A stretch of 64,000 bases of DNA, taken from the NCBI RefSeq assembly GCF_000758325.1, contig NZ_CP009459.1:2604001-2668000 (forward strand), in the 5' to 3' direction. How positions within the stretch are numbered: position 1 is the first letter of the stretch; each line of letters opens with the position of its first letter. The notes beneath the pieces are model-generated. The model ran no database searches and was not told where the DNA came from. It saw only the letters and a program-made list of their open reading frames with translations. Source of the stretch: Cedecea neteri (GTDB lineage Bacteria; Pseudomonadota; Gammaproteobacteria; Enterobacterales; Enterobacteriaceae). Positions 63,950 through 64,000 of the stretch are shown piece by piece. A program made the position numbers and the translations under genes.

Positions 63950-64000
63950 TGATTCGCAAGCTCACCCCTTCGGGGCAGCGTTATCACAAGTGATGCCGCT

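Overview
The window looks like chromosome from a member of the Enterobacteriaceae in the broad Enterobacter/Cedecea/Kosakonia group. The left quarter keeps the gene order found near 22 min of the E. coli map (fabA, lonH, matP, ompA, sulA, sxy, yccS, yccF, helD, mgsA, yccT, yccU, hspQ, rlmI, acyP, tusE, yccA, serT). Proteins there match E. coli lengths closely, and known control sites (FadR, FabR, LexA) are in place. The genus cannot be fixed from the sequence alone. I saw no rRNA, CRISPR array, insertion sequence or prophage.

Layout. 1-15.7 kb: conserved core block. 15.9-17.6 kb: an orphan OppA/MppA-type peptide-binding protein, then tRNA-Ser(UGA). 17.9-23.2 kb: accessory regulators. These are a RamA-like AraC regulator, a MipA/OmpV outer-membrane protein divergent from an AdeRS-like two-component system, and a lactonase-like metallo-hydrolase divergent from a LysR regulator. 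23.3-24.7 kb: a lipoprotein, then mtnB standing alone behind a MetJ-like site. 24.9-30.6 kb: a six-gene zinc-starvation operon behind a strong Zur box: folE2, gamma carbonic anhydrase, a FecBCD-type ABC transporter and a second dihydroorotase. A 49-codon membrane-protein gene meets it tail to tail. 30.8-34.2 kb: a short-chain dehydrogenase with an HxlR regulator and three copies of a shared palindrome, then a LysR regulator divergent from a class B3 metallo-beta-lactamase-like protein carrying an Arg/Gln/Lys-altered metal site.

34.2-50.1 kb returns to an E. coli-like order (agp, yccJ, wrbA, ymdF, rutR, putA, putP, efeUOB, phoH). The rutA-G pyrimidine-degradation operon is missing and a DMT exporter sits beside rutR. 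A heptamer tandem repeat starts at the putP stop codon. 50.3-55.6 kb: a complete chitobiose operon chbBCARFG with CRP and ChiX-target sites. 55.6-56.6 kb: NsrR-controlled ygbA and a Nudix hydrolase.

56.6-64.0 kb: tRNA-Ser(GGA) on the minus strand, followed downstream by 182-bp tandem repeats that each carry a copy of the tRNA 3' end, as in the E. coli tyrT locus. Upstream of the tRNA lies a TetR-MFP-RND-OMF tripartite efflux operon. Beyond it, at the window's right edge, is another 92-bp copy of the repeat, so tRNA plus efflux operon lie between direct repeats.

Most promising for follow-up: the Zur-type zinc-sparing operon with its convergent small membrane gene, the tRNA-Ser repeat array with its distant copy, and the R/Q/K-type B3 lactamase homologue.
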